Source of the DNA: Gymnogyps californianus
Taxonomy: Eukaryota; Chordata; Aves; Accipitriformes; Cathartidae
Length of the DNA: 64,000 nt
Direction of reading: 5' to 3'
NCBI RefSeq assembly: GCF_018139145.2
Contig: NC_059487.1
Location: 4,795,792 to 4,859,791 of the forward strand
Made by a program: the position numbers and the translations under genes. Below are positions 34,901-47,999 of this stretch, piece after piece (within the stretch, counting starts at the first letter, position 1; each line of letters starts with the position of its first letter). The notes under the pieces were generated by a model. It did no database searches. It was given only the letters and a program-made list of their open reading frames with translations, and had not been told where the DNA came from.

Positions 34901-37900
34901 TTAGAACTGGGGCAGAAAACCCTTCGTGTTGCATTTGCTTGTAAAAATACCTATTTGTCTTGTAAATGAGTTCTGGTTAAGTGTTTCTTCCTCAGTCTTT
35001 TTCTAACCCCTTTGATTCTGCTTTTTTCCAAACTGATGAGGTTTTGTACTAAAGTGTGGGATCAAAATCTGCTCATGTTTAAACCCCAGCGCTACCTGGG
35101 AGAAGAGGTGTTTTTTGCAAGCTCTTAACATGTGTAGTTCCTGGTGTAGGCAAAAAGAGCGTTAGCTGGTCCAGGCCTTGTGAGACATGGTGATTATGAT
35201 GACCAGCTAATGTGTTTTTTAAATACTAGCAGTCTGCCTGTACTTGGTGCTAAGTGGTATTTTAATAATACTAATTAATTTGTACTTGCTAAATTAAGTG
35301 CATCTAGGTTTCAAGCAGGGAGGTTAGACTCAGGTTAACTATTTATTCTGCTCTTTTTCCATGTAGTAGTGCAAATCTTCTGTCTGTCAGAATAAAGCCA
35401 AATATCTTGCCACTTATTAAGGGATATATGCAACTAAAATCCATACTTTGAGCCTGAAAACATACACGTGCTGGGTCACTTTTGTACCTGTTGTGTAAAC
35501 GCTACTGACTGGCTATTTCTTACAGCACCAGCAGCTTTATATGCTACAATCTCTCTGTGGTAAATAGGTGCACTTGCAGATGCTGATATTATTCATGTAA
35601 TCTCAAAGAACTTGTGATTTTAGGCAAATGAGAGTTGGGTATAGTTTACTATTTGTGTGAAATGAGCAGCTGTTTTAAATACATACATTGCTTTTGCAGT
35701 ATGCAGACTAATACTTAAAATAACCACTCCCAAGCTGCAAAAGGAAATAAGGAATTTGTTTCATTGTCAATTCTTTCCAGCCTTTTTTTTTTTCTTCCCC
35801 CCCAATAAATCTGTACAGATTTTAATATAACTTAAACTTTTTCAGCCTGGATGAAAATCAGGTGCATTTTGGAGGAGTTTGGCTAGATAATTCTGTTAGT
35901 ATCAAGCTACCCAAACTTGAGACTGGAAGTGCCCAGTCCCTGGGTTTGGGATGAAGTAGGTTATTGCCATACAGCAGCATCTGTCGATAGAACTGTTAAT
36001 GTTCTGTGGGGAAAACTGCTCTGCTCTTCTGCACCCCTGGTGCAATGTACACGTGGTTTTTTGGGGAATGGGTACAGGTTCTTTTCAGGAAGTTGTGAAA
36101 CACAGCAGCGTGGCGTGATTGAAAGACCACTGACTGATATAAGGCTTACGTTTCAGTGTTGCTTTGGTATATCTTATTTACATCACGAGGGTGGGAGCAA
36201 TATTGCTGGAATACTAGGTTTCATTATCCTGCTTGTACTGCAATTCAAAATTGTGTGACCGTCTTCATTGCTGAAGAGAAGGATGCAGGTTAAACTCAGT
36301 TAAATGAAGAGCTTTACAGGCAATGAGAGCAAAATGCATAGAACTTCTCAGGCTTGCCAGCAATTGAGTGCAGGTCAAAATACGCCCAGGCAGTGCCTTG
36401 GACAGAAGGTGGCCATTTGTGGTTCATGCTTATGGACAGCAGGGTGTATAGATTGTATGTTCTTCATCATTCAAAACTGTTCATGCTGATTGGAGCAAAG
36501 TGTGTTTGATTTTAAATAGCTGCAGTTCATTGCACTATCCTCTCCTGCCAAAACTGAGAGCACCTATAAAAGTATACAGAATTCTGGAGTGGGGGGAAGA
36601 AAACAAGGCTCTTTACGGGGAAAGAAATGCTGGGAGTTGCAGCAGCAGGGGTAAGCATGATATATATTGCATATTTTTTTCTCGTATTTGATGGAGAGGA
36701 ATTCAGCTATGGTTTAAGATAGTGTTTTCGGTAGGCTTTTTATATGCTGTATTTGCTGTGTGATGTGACCACTAGAGAGCAGACTTAACCTAGTAACAAG
36801 AGCTAATTAGTTCTTGGCCTCTTCATTTTCTTCTCTTCCCCAACCCCCTTCCACCTTTATATCTAGGCAGAGGGGACTTCGATGGTTCTAGCTTTGCCTC
36901 CAACGCTGTGCAATCTTAGGGCTAATTAAAACGCCACAGACGGCCTGAACCCCGCATTAAAATTTGATGAGGAATTGATCAGCCAAGCAAACAGGAAATT
37001 TAGCTGTGTGAGTGAAGGTAATGTTTGCTCAAATGTGTAATGAGGTCCATGGGGAATATTTATGGGGACCTTAGTGACGGTTTCAGCAGTTCCTTCTCCT
37101 TGAAGTCATCTTACCTACCTGCCCTCTCCTTCATAAGAGTGTAGGCATAAGGAAATCCAAAGCTGCGTCAGTCAGAGGTGAGCATGTTTCGGAAAATGGA
37201 TTACGTTTGGCTAAGATGGTGCCATGTAAAGCTTTGCACGAGGAGTTGTGGAACTGCAAACTGCCTCTTTTGCAGTTTTGCCTTTGCACTTAAAAAAAAA
37301 AAATCACATAATCTAAGGAACTGTGTAGTAAAATTGCTGGTGGAACTCCTTGCAGTATGTTAGCAAACTAAATAGCTTGCTCAAAATGGATCGGGCACTG
37401 CGTTACAGCAGATGTTAGCCTTATCTGCATAGACTTTAGGATAAGCTGTAAAAGCTGTCAACACACAGGTTTTGGAAGAAAGGCAGTATGCTGTCAGAGA
37501 GGGCCCTCCTCAGCAGATTTTATCTATTTCTAATAATTGCTCAATATAAAGTATAAATGCTTTCCATGTGCAGCAAACAGATGAATTTACCTGCTTCTTA
37601 TTTATCACTGCTCTGTCTAAGGTAAATCAGCACATGCAAGTCTGAAATCTTAGAGTGGGCTTTTCTTGATAGATATCACCTTCAAACCTGTATCTGCAAG
37701 CCAGTTCAGCCCGACTCTGGAAGCTCTTTGCCTCCCTTTGCAGAGCATGCCCACCCAGGCGTGGGCCTCAAGCACAGCACATCTGCTGGTCCCAGCTCCC
37801 TAACATCCCGCGGTTTCCTTCCAGTGCCCCTCAAGGCTACTTCCAATTTTGACTGCCTGTAATTAGAGGTGAGGCTCATACCTAGAAGGACTTGACTTTG

Positions 37901-38558
37901 AGGAAAAGGAAGCAGGCTGGATGACTGGACCAACCCTGTGATAGAAGACAGGCAAGGAGAGATAGCCCACTTGGTGTAAATGGGGCGAGGGCAGCTCCCA
38001 TTTACTGAGGGTGAGCCCTATGGTGAGAGTGGGTGTGCTGGTAACTTGTGACTGTGGCTCCTGCCAGTGTGCGTACCATTGCTTTGTTCTGCTATGGGAA
38101 TACAAAACCAAAACCTGCGGTTTACAGCAGTGCTGTGAATTGTTGTGACTGAATACAGCAGGAGAAGTTAGCAGAGCAATAGTGTTCCTTACTTGCAATA
38201 AAATCCAGGAAAGTTTAGTCAGTTTAAAGTATGTGTAGAACAGCACTGATGCTGGGCAATTTTATGTCTTCCAAATATTGTAGCAACAGTAGTGATGAGA
38301 TTTGTGTAAAAGGAAAGCAATTATTCTTACTTTCTAGAGGGAGATATTGAGGGGAGAAATTTGGAAATATTAAGTTATATTCTTAAATGATCACAAAAAG
38401 CCGCAGTGGCATAATGTCTAAACTAATTTTTTTTTAACAGGCCAAAGAAACTAGATTGCTGGTCTTGTGCTCAGTGTATTGTAATAAAAAGTTGATCTTG
38501 TACATCTAGGTTATGGTTTACAATAATATCTCAGACCACTTTCTAGGAGGAGGAGCAC

Positions 38559-38640
38559 TATAAAAGCAGTGTCAGCACACTACTAACTGAGCTGGCTGTC
38601 TTGCTGCCAGAGGCTAGTGTCTGCGTGCTGCTACACAAAG
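38559..38640 (+). promoter_or_regulatory. TATA-like patch
   Basis: TATAAAAG at 38559-38566 is preceded by a purine-rich AGGAGGAGGAGC and followed by about 70 bases of GC-richer sequence and a CCATGG at 38641. The spacing would suit a core promoter with a start near 38590, but the downstream frame closes quickly and there is no CpG enrichment. A decayed LTR promoter is an alternative. Weak. Confidence 0.15.
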
Positions 38641-39266
38641 CCATGGGGACACCTAACCTGGTATATCTTAAATATGGTACTCCATTAGACTATTTAAACA
38701 TTCATTTATGAGTCTAAGACTCACCAGAAGAGCAGCTGTATTTAATTCCTGCCTGCATTGGATCAGAAACTGTTTAAATGAAGGTCCTGGCAGGACATAC
38801 TAACTGAACTGCAACCTGCCTCCTGTGGAGACTCAGGCCGCTCAACCTGGTTTGGTTGCATAGGAAAAGTGTTGACCAAAAAGATAAAATGTGAACTTGA
38901 AGTGGAATCTAATTACCCGTATTGCAGTCGTAAGTCACTTGTTTACATCCAGCTTTACGTCTGTTACTGAACATGCTGCTTTCAACCTCGCTGACACTTC
39001 ATTCAACTTGAGATGTCGATTTGAACCAAATATTAAAAGTTCAGGGACTGTCAATAAATCTTATTTTGCATTGCTTCCATCTTGCTAATTACCAACACTA
39101 TTCAGAGACTGTGGGAGGGGACATGGGATTGTATGAGCATACATTAAATAAGCAAGCAGTGAATGCATTAATTCTCAAAAGCAAGATAATTCATAGTTTA
39201 GGATAGTCTGCTGGGATTCTTCTCTTGGATGTTAACTCATTTTGCCCTTGTTTACTGGGAGTGTTG

Positions 39267-39306
39267 CTGGAAAGTGCCAGGCAGTCCTGGAAAGCGCCAA
39301 CAGTTC
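39267..39306 (+). repeat. 20-bp tandem duplication
   Basis: CTGGAAAGTGCCAGGCAGTC is followed directly by CTGGAAAGCGCCAACAGTTC: two head-to-tail 20-base units with four mismatches. A minor local duplication lying just beyond the CR1 remnant. Confidence 0.8.
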
Positions 39307-39519
39307 TGCCCTGGCTGCAGAGAGACTCACAACCCAGAACCGAGAGGTGTAAGGTTTAACTGCAAGAATATCTGGATGCAGGCTGAATGCCTGCATGGGA
39401 GGTGAGCCTGTATGAGGAATAATTTTCTTTAGGAGTGTTTTGCCCTGAATAACTCATACGTTGTTTTAATGATAACTGTCTTGTCACTACTGATACCAGC
39501 CTTCAAAGAAACAGAACTT

Positions 39520-40650
39520 TCCACTACTCCAGTCTTTGTCATCTGTTAACTTTATTGACAAAAAGTTTCATTGCCACCTTCATCTTTTACAGAATACTGA
39601 ACAGGGGTTGGACTGAAAACCAGTCTTAGTGCAACTGCTGTACTCCTTGGTAGCTCTCCATTAACAGCTACAGTTTGAGGTCAGTCAGTGAACCACTTAT
39701 TTAATCCATTTGGTGACTAGAATATGGGGCTGTAAGAATTTAGGTACAGTTGAGTCAGAAATCTTGGAGAAGTCCAAGTCCACTTTATTATCACAGCTGC
39801 CTCTATCAATCAGGCTTGTAATCCTGCCAAAAAAAAGATAAGTGTGGTTTGTTTAAACCAATTTTCCATGAAACATCACAATTGTAGTTCTAGTCTGCAA
39901 TTCTTTGTTGATAGTTCATGAATAAATATTTTATTATTTTGCCAGTTATTAAGACTAGGCTAGCTGGTCCACAGTTCTCTGGAGTCATCCCTAACTCTTT
40001 TCAAATTGAAATTAGGTTGGCAATCCAGCAACTTCTGGCATTTACGAGGTTGTTTTCCATGATGTATTAAAAAGTTAACAATCCACAAGTTCCTTTAAAA
40101 CTCTTTGGTCTCTGTTATCTTGACTTGATTTAATTTTTTTTTTTATCTTTTGCAGACAGCCAAAGATAATGCAGGCAACTTAGTTGCTTGATGGTAAGCA
40201 ATCTGATCAAACCAAGTAGAGCCACAACTCTTTGTTAAACACTCTAATCTAGCTATAGCATATAAGGGATGCATGTATACATTGGTGTCTTTTGTTTCAA
40301 ATATTGACAAAAAGTGTCTGTGAAACGTTCCTGCCTTTTCAGCGTTTTCATGTATAGTTTTATTGTCTGTATTTAGCAATGAATGTATGCTCACATATAG
40401 GGGGTTTGGTGGTTTTTTAATACGTTACGTAGTTATTGTCTGTTGATGCTCTGTTTATTCCATTAGCCTCCTCTTATCAGGGTTTTTAACTTTTTTAATA
40501 TTGCTTTTTTATCTTCTTTTAAACAGGAATATTTTTTGTCCAGCATATCGTTCTTTTAAATTATTGTTTGTGTAATTATGGCTTTTTCAGTATCCACTAC
40601 AAAGTCCCTGAACAATTTACAATTTTTAAGGATGCCTTCATTGTTAAATT
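39520..40650 (-). pseudogene. CR1 LINE ORF2 remnant (reverse-transcriptase domain)
   Basis: Translating the minus strand in pieces recovers the RT domain of CR1, a non-LTR retrotransposon, in the right order. The segment at 39936-39996 reads PENCGPASL followed by TGKII, equivalent to the CR1 'PGNYRPVSL...GKI' block. The segment at 39763-39783 reads VDLDFSK, equivalent to RT motif A 'YLDFSKAFD'. A WIK (the 'RWVKNWL' position) follows. The stretch 39530-39550 gives TDDK, equivalent to the catalytic FADD box. Bases 40000-40650 match, at nucleotide level, the region upstream of these motifs in turtle and crocodilian CR1 copies. Stops and frameshifts are frequent and both ends are missing, so the copy is dead and old. 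It is not collinear with the CR1 3' end at 52.3 kb (the order is wrong), so the two are separate insertions. Confidence 0.9.
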
Positions 40651-41814
40651 TGATGCTCCTGGTTAGTGATTAGTCTGAGTCTTTTAGGCATAGAGAATAG
40701 GTCTTTCTAAAGACCATAGTGTGAAAGGTGTGAAAAAATGCCAAATATACTTGTCATATTAATGACTGTTTGAATTCTGGCTTTAATCTTGCAGTCCTCT
40801 GAGTTGCCGACCTCTTAACAACATTGGTAACTTCCTCTACTTGTAAAGCTCCTGTTGGTTTTAAGATACTTCCATCTGTGCAAGTATATTTGAAGGATCT
40901 GCCTCTAACAAAGAACCTGTGTGAAAGGAAAGGTTTAACGTGAAAGTAATGTGATCAAGCCCTAAGTTGCCTTCACCAACAATTAAGTCTAACAGCACCT
41001 AATGGCAGGCTAGGTAGGATCCGCCTGAGGGCATTTTCTACCTCTGCTTCTCTGCGGCATCGCTGTCTAACTTAATAAACTTTTCATGCACAAAGTTTCA
41101 ATTAAAGGGAACGCGCTTTGTATTTAAAATCAAATCAGGCATGTGTTCTCGATAGTCATGTGGTAGCGGAGCTGCTATGGTAAGAGCGCTGTGCCTCTGT
41201 TAGGAGGCCGATTAGAAAGGACTGCTGACACGCAGCTCTCCCCAGCAGATACAGCACCGCAGGGAAGGATCCTGGTGAAAACCATGCCCAGTGCAGCAAA
41301 AGGGCCAGGGTGGATTTGAATCGCACTGAGCAAGGTTGACTGACACCTGCCTCGCAGTGCCTTCCTTCAGTGCCTTAGACAAAATGCTTCTGCCTGAAAC
41401 CCCTGTGTTTCTTTCAGAGTGAGGGGGAAGAGAAAGCATGTTAATTATGTGAACATTTTGGAAAATAAGAAAATAACAGACCTTAGTTTCACTAGCATTC
41501 CCAGGGCTAACATCAAGGCACGTATTGTTATTGTAAAGGTGAGGGGATTTTCATTCCCTTTAACGGCAGAGAGCTAACTTGCTTTCTGTTTTGTTTTGTT
41601 TTTTTAAAGCAGCATTCTCTCATTGCCTTTCCCCCCCACTGCTCAAGTCTGAATCCCCTGTGGGTGTTACTCTGCTTCAGCTGCTCTGAGGCACAGCAGA
41701 AATATATCCACTTGAGATGTCGCTTTGTTTTCTCATTGTAGTCTCTCACCCAAACTCTAATTGCTCTAGGAACACTAATGAGCATGTCATCAGACCTCCC
41801 TGTGATAGTGGCAA

Positions 41815-41890
41815 ATGTTCTATTCATTTTACAGACAGGGAATATATCTGAGCAGGCTCACACTGATTTTATCAGTAGAACCAGGAACAA
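41815..41890 (-). repeat. Probable MIR fragment
   Basis: TTCATTTTACAGACAGGGAA and AGTAGAACCAGGAACAA fit the reverse-strand MIR series 'ccattttacagatggggaa ... agaacccaggaa' at about the right spacing. The middle is too diverged to align by eye. Confidence 0.5.
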
Positions 41891-42948
41891 CTTTAATTTT
41901 CGCTGTTTTTTAAAATGGGGCCTTTCTTACAGGGTCATCCTTTGCTTGTTTTTGTAATAAACCTATTTTCAAGAAAATGGGATGCTGTACAGCTTCCAAC
42001 AAGTTCAGATATAGACAAATTTGGAAACAGGGACGCTGTCATGCTGACTGTGAGCATGAAGTCAAACGGTGACTAGCCAAAGTAGCGCAAGGGTGTAGAG
42101 GGGTGAGTGGGGAGGCAGACCCACAGGATCCTTTCCTCGTCATAATTTTTGTTTAAAAAAGAAAAAAAACCAAACCTTAGTTGAGCAAAAAAGCCTCAAG
42201 TGCATTTTGGAGATACCAGGCTGAGAGATGAATAGCAGTTAATGGGACCAGGTAGGTTGGAGCTGGCTAATCTGAGCTGAAGCAGCTCATGCTGAAGCCT
42301 CTGCAGGATAAATTCCCTGTTTTGGGGAAGGTTCTGTTGCCAGGTGCTCTGCTCCACACCCAGACCAAGGGCAAAGAGAATGCTTTTCATACTTTTTCAT
42401 GCCTTTATGCTTTTTGATTTGCAATGTTTCTATCTATGACCGTATTTCTGGTAAATTGGAATGCGGGCTCTTTTTGTGTCCTAAGTTGGTAGCAGAGTTC
42501 TTCTACAGACACGTTACAGATGCTTATCAGCTTTTTGGGGCAGTGTGGACCACCAAATATTGCAATATTGGAACTTACAGTGGACTCCCTTCTTAATCAT
42601 TGTTTAAAAACTCCAAAATAAAAAATGTACAAGTGTATCAGTACCTTTGTCTAAGCTAAGGTATTAGTAATGTACTCATCAGTTGCATCCCTGAATGGGT
42701 GTGAACGCTAGCTGTTCAGTACTGGACCCCTCAAGCCATAGCAGCTGCTTCCCCAGGTTGGGAGTAAGGAACTAGGCAGAAAGTGGTTGTGTAACCACAG
42801 CTGAAGACTTACAGAGGAGTTTGCTATATCGAAGTCTCTTTATATACATGGGTGAACAGGAGCTGAGCAGATGTAAACTACGCTTTGCAGATTTACCCAT
42901 TCTCGGCAATGCCTAACTGGGAGAAATGGCCCTCTGTTCCCTCCTCAG

Positions 42949-43014
42949 TTTCTTCTTGTAATCTTTTGAAAAGTTGCAAATACAGAGAAACTATGCCAAC
43001 TGTCAACATACTTG
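42949..43014 (+). other. Weak exon-like segment (66 nt)
   Basis: An acceptor-like CTCTGTTCCCTCCTCAG (ending 42948) and a donor GTGAGT (from 43015) enclose 66 nt, a multiple of three, with one frame open throughout. The predicted peptide is not recognisable. Listed for comparison with RNA data only. Confidence 0.15.
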
Positions 43015-45593
43015 GTGAGTCAAACTAATCCCTCAGCAGGCAAAGTATTGTCATGTTTTTGACAGCGATGACGTTAGTAGCAACAGTATGAAGGTGTGGG
43101 CTTTCTTGTTTTTCCCCTGACCCCAAACTGCAGACTGGCCAGTCACCTACCCTGTACACTTCTCTTCTGTAACTCTGGGATATGCAAAGAGTTCAAACCC
43201 AACAGTTCAGCTCTTTCGATATTTCTGAGGGTATCTATCTGTGTTGCTCCTTACCAAAAACCTTCAACATTTTTTGGAAGGACTCCTCTTGACTGAACGC
43301 CTCAAGAGCCCAATCTTCAAGATGATTCCTTATGGAAGTCCTTCAGCATCCCAGGAAAGACTTCTTACAAATGTCCTGTCATCACTTCAGATTCAGTTCT
43401 GACAAGAAGCCACAAGGGTCCCATTCATATAAGCCTTGCACATCATATTATATGCCCACAGTTACTGTAGACATTTCTGGGCTGCAATAAACTTGTGTGA
43501 CAGAAACCATTCTTTCTTTTTACAGGTGACATCCTCAAATTGCTGGGTCCTATTCTCCATTGCTTTGCACCTTATCTGATCTTATCCAGTTATGCAAACT
43601 CCTACCAGATTGGAACAGTAGCACTTCATCGTCCTGCCCAGGAGAGTTAATGTCGGCAGAAGTGAAAGGCAATGGAGAATTGAGTTATATAGCTTCCCTC
43701 TTCTCCCAAAGTGAGCATTTCAAAGTTATTCGTTCCAGACATAAATGAAGGTGTGGGATTTGAAGATGGCTTGGATAAATGCTTTACATTGTGTGTGACC
43801 TCTAAAAATGAAGGGACAAACTTGGTGCAATGTCGCAATTTGCAGAACAGTAATTAGCAGGGGAAGGGTCAACCTGTTTGTCAAAAGTACAAAATTAGAT
43901 TAGAGAAGGCATTTTGGCCGTGGGGCCTTCCTTAGGCTAAAGAAGAACAGGATGTTCTTTAGTTTTGCTGTGTCCTAGTTTCACTATGCCCTGAGGAAGA
44001 CCCCCAAGGCTGAAACCTTATTTCTGATTGTTTTATAGATGACTTTTTCTTCCCTTTTTGGCATTCAAGATGACACCAATTTTGAACAGGAGAGTTTCCG
44101 TTGGACAGACACTTCCTGAACAAAGGAAGAATTTTATTCAATATTTAAATAGTCACTAATTTGTTGACACTTTCCTAGATTTCTTCCATATTCTCTTTTC
44201 TTGCTAGGCTAAGTGTATGGCTTATCTCACATCTTAAGTGGTCTGTATGGATATCTCACCCAGAAAGAGTAAAAATTCCAAAGAAATATAAGAAGAAATA
44301 CTAAATGTCTTTCAGAATGTGTTTTGTTCAGATATCTGCCCCCACAAACTTCCAGGGAACTGCCGAAGTCTAAATCAATGCTGTGCAGGAGATGAGCACT
44401 TCCATCCTTATTTCAGAAATCAGATGATCAAGGCAAGCCTAACTAAGGCTGGAGTCTCAGCTTTGGATGCTCTGTCTAATACTTTAGTGGTTGGTTTGTT
44501 AGTGGTCTTTCCATCAGAGAGTACGAGCACCCTTTGTGCCTGCTGGGTAAATTAGTTATTTGGAAAACTAAACTTGTTACTAGCATCTGTGTGGCTGATG
44601 TCTATGCAGCAGGCTTAGGGGTCTGATTGTAGCGATAGCTCAAGTGAGATCTAATTTTTCTAAATATTAACATTAAACCATGACTGATAAGTGTTCTTGT
44701 GCAGTAAATTGCTTAGGATATTTTGTAGCAGAGTCCTAGCCTCATGAGAAACTGAAGAGCTTGAGAAGCTGAAACGTCCAGGATTTCTAAATCTGTGCTG
44801 CAACTTTTGAAATAAAACTCACTGTCTTCAGAATCTGGTGATAGGCAAAAGATCTAGAAATTTTGAATATGTGGGGGACAATTCTCTCATTTCTTGTGAA
44901 GGAGTTGAGAATAAATACAAACTTGTGATTGGCAAAAGACATAGGCGTAGCTGCACGGATTACTTGTTTATCAAAACCAAACTTTATTTACACTTTGAGT
45001 GAGATAATTATTATGTGTAACTTGAATTAACACTCCTACCATACTTTGACATACATTTATGAAAGAATTTTTTTCTTGCATAATATTAAGTGTGGAGCGC
45101 AATAACATATGCAGGAAAACTGGTTTTGTCTAACACCTTTCTAAACTAAGAAAAGTAATTAATTTAGAAACATCAGTGTTGGTGACTAGAAAACAAAGAG
45201 TTGGACTGCAACTGTAGGGTTTTTAAGTTGTACATAGAGACACCTGGTTTTGCTATAATTATATAACATAGTTTCAATATATATAATAAAACTAGTAATC
45301 TAAAACATAGTAAATTAATTTCTAACAAACTGTGAGATAGTAGCTTAATATCTTAGACTATTTTAAATAGTATATGTCTTCGGAAAATCTAGAACTTCTG
45401 AGTGTGAATTTTGTGCTTTCCATATACTTTGATCTTCTTTTTCCTGAAAGGTCTCTTTCCAAATACTTAGGACCTCAGTAACTGTCATGATTTGAATTGC
45501 TAGGATGTCACCTGATCAGTGGTTATTAAAATGTCTTATTTTTTTCACCCTGCCTTTACAAACTGTTGTGTGAGTATTTGACAATTTTATTGA

Positions 45594-45618
45594 TTTTTTT
45601 TTTTTTTTTTTTTTTTTT
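45594..45618 (+). repeat. 25-base T run
   Basis: The longest homopolymer in the window. No retroposed body lies beside it on either side that I can recognise, so it may be a slippage tract or the A tail of a decayed minus-strand retrocopy. Confidence 0.95.
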
Positions 45619-47999
45619 CTGTAATGTATATTCTAAATGGCCTGTGCTGGTGCTTGACCTACAGCTAGTCTCAGGTTAGGTTTTTGTGACATTGGTCACA
45701 TCGGCTGTGTGAGGTAGCCCACCTATGCAATAACACCTAGGGAAGTGAAATGTTTGGGGAAAATACTTGACCGCTAACTACCTTTCCCTTCTTTGGCTAT
45801 AACTGGCCACACTGAAAGGAAACTCCTTTTCTCAGACGGGAATTTTTAGAATTGAATGTCTCATTATTGTAGTATCATACTGACTCCAGAAATATGCCTG
45901 GATTTTACACTTCAGTTCTAATCTTTTTAAGCAGCTACTGGCTCCAGGTGGCTATTTCTGACTACCAGCTGATAATCCTTTTAGAGATTAAGGTATGCAT
46001 CTTTCCAAAAGTGTCGATTAACAGTTTTTGTGTAGGCACTACTTCAGTGGGGACTTTGCCCTGATGAAAGCAGCACGGACAGACCCCTTTGTAAGATTTA
46101 TTAAGCAACGTGCAAAAATTGCTGCCACAATTACAAGCTGAAATACAAAATAAGACAAAGTAAAAGCCAAAACCAACATGAACTGATGATACATCAAATA
46201 AAAATGTCTTGTGCATTGCCCAGAATGTCAGGCTGTCCTTTGGGAAGAATGACTTCCACAGGGGCAAGAGGCCTGTGGGTGAAAGCTGGCCTGCCAGCCC
46301 TCTGTATACTTATAGCAGATATTTATAGCATGCTTAGAAATGTAAATAGAGGGCATATGAAAACGCTGAGTATAAAACATTATCAGAGATGACATGAATC
46401 CTGCTGCTTAATGAATCTAAGCAATCAGGTTTACAACTTTTTTTAAAGTGTATTTTGTCATACGCATAGATCTCTAATAAGTGGGAAGAAACTCAAAATG
46501 TTGCCTCAAGCTATCGTGGCAGATCTGGACTGATGCAGCCGAGGAAGCACAAGGGGGTTTGGAGGTGAGGGATTGGGTTTTTCATGGGTTTTGCATTTTA
46601 TTTAGAAACATACCCAGAGGCATCACTGAGGGGTCATTAGACTGTATTATCTGATTCCTGTGTAACTGGGACCATATAAAAGCATCTAATTCCTTCATTT
46701 TAGAGAGATGGAGAGGTTTGAAACTTAGATGTCAGGATCACCCAGCCCTTCCCCACATTGCTCAGAGGGATGGAGGTCAGGCTTTGTCCCAGTATAGAAA
46801 ATTTGAAGTACTATTATACAATCTATTCTTCTGGTTTCTCTTCCGGCTGTTACTGGTTTGGGATGACTTTGGTGAGAGATTTTATTCACAGTGATAGCAA
46901 AAGGGTGGTAACACAAATAATAGATTTAAATCAAAGGGGAAACCTAGTCTGAATATCAGGGAAAAGCTGCTGGCACTGCAGCTTACTAGCTGGCCAAAGA
47001 GTCTCCATGAGGAAGCCACGGAGTCCCTGTTTCTTGAGATACTGATAAGCAGATACGACAGTGTGTGGCCAGGAACAATACGGTAGTAGTAGAAAATACC
47101 TTGAACAAGCTTGTCTGAGGCCAAAAACCTTAAGGGGCTGCATGGGGGGAAGCAATCCATGTTTATGAACTGACAAGCTGATTTGATGCCTGCAGAACCA
47201 GTGAGCCATGCGTAAGCAAGGTGGTGTCTGCTGGTCACGTTGGCTCTCTTGACTGGACTACGGGGTCAGGGAGAAGGTACGTTTGCTTTGTAACCAACCC
47301 TCAAACAAGTTAGGAGACGTAAGTGAGGGGATGAGCATAAACAGCGTTAGGAAAGAGGAGGTGGTGCTCCCATGTTGGAGTAAGGGAGTGACGCGACTAA
47401 TCAAGATCCTGTGGCACAGACATTTCTTTTCCTAATGAGCTCTTAGATGTTACAGCCATCTAATGGCACAACAGGTCCGTGCTGTATGTAGGCAGCCCTT
47501 TCTTTCTGGTGCTGTGGTACAGTAAAAAGTGGATTTAGGTGTGTTCTTGCTGTATGTCAGGCATGTTCGGGGTCCTGGTTACAGAGTTGGAGCCCTTCAC
47601 TGGGGGATGAAGCCCCCAGAGGGAGCAGGTTTCCCTTCCCTCCCCTGGGAGAAGGGGGATGGATCACGGACACTGAAAGAGGCAATAGCTGAAACACTGG
47701 GGTGGGCCTGATTGCCAGGAAGCAAAGCCAGATGCCGCATGCGCACGTAAAGCTATAAAACATGTTTTCCTGACCTCTTACTTCCTTTCAATCTGTTATG
47801 TTTCTGGTGGCTGGAATTACAGAGCTCGAACTGCTAAAAGACCCAATTTCTTGGTGAACTGACTCAATGGTCTCAAAACTCCTAATCCCCTCAGGGTTAG
47901 AGCGCGTGCTAAGGATTTATCAGCGATGGGAAGGAAACGTTTGATCTAATGGCCTTGTTTGATGCTGGCAGCTGGCGAATGTAGGTGACTTCTGTCAGG

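Larger units (their letters stand above)
31970..39510. other. Unique non-coding sequence with scattered oddities
   Basis: No gene is supportable. A GC-rich patch at 32570-32770 holds the self-complementary GGGGGGTGACCCCCCC. Patches at 33740-34020 and 36890-37060 (GGGCTAATTAAAACGCC, CCCCGCATTAAAATTTGATG) have strong conserved-element texture. GGCCCAAATCCTGCTCTC at about 34485 resembles one end of an old sauropsid palindromic repeat, and TGCTTTGAGATGAAAGACTC at about 34582 resembles a SINE tail; both are too short to call. Between 34700 and 36700 I see only AT-rich unique sequence. Confidence 0.5.
40660..45590. other. Unique non-coding sequence with a conserved-looking patch
   Basis: No gene seen. 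The stretch 40915-41165 (AACAATTAAGTCTAACAGC, TTTCAATTAAAGGGAACGCG) is the patch most like a conserved non-coding element in the window. At 43985-44020, CCCTGAGGAAGACCCCCAAG then GCTGAAACC recalls an old dispersed vertebrate motif that I cannot name. The stretch 44980-45420 is strongly AT-rich with short tracts such as ATATATAATAAAAC. Confidence 0.5.

Noticed and set aside
38559..38660. TATA box followed by CCATGG, considered as a gene start
   Set aside because: The frame from the ATG at 38643 runs only a short way without any recognisable peptide and no supporting promoter features are visible. Kept only as a weak regulatory patch.
43985..44020. Motif resembling an old dispersed vertebrate repeat (CCTGAGGAAGACCCC...GAAACC)
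   Set aside because: Too short to assign to a named family by eye. A repeat-library search would settle it.
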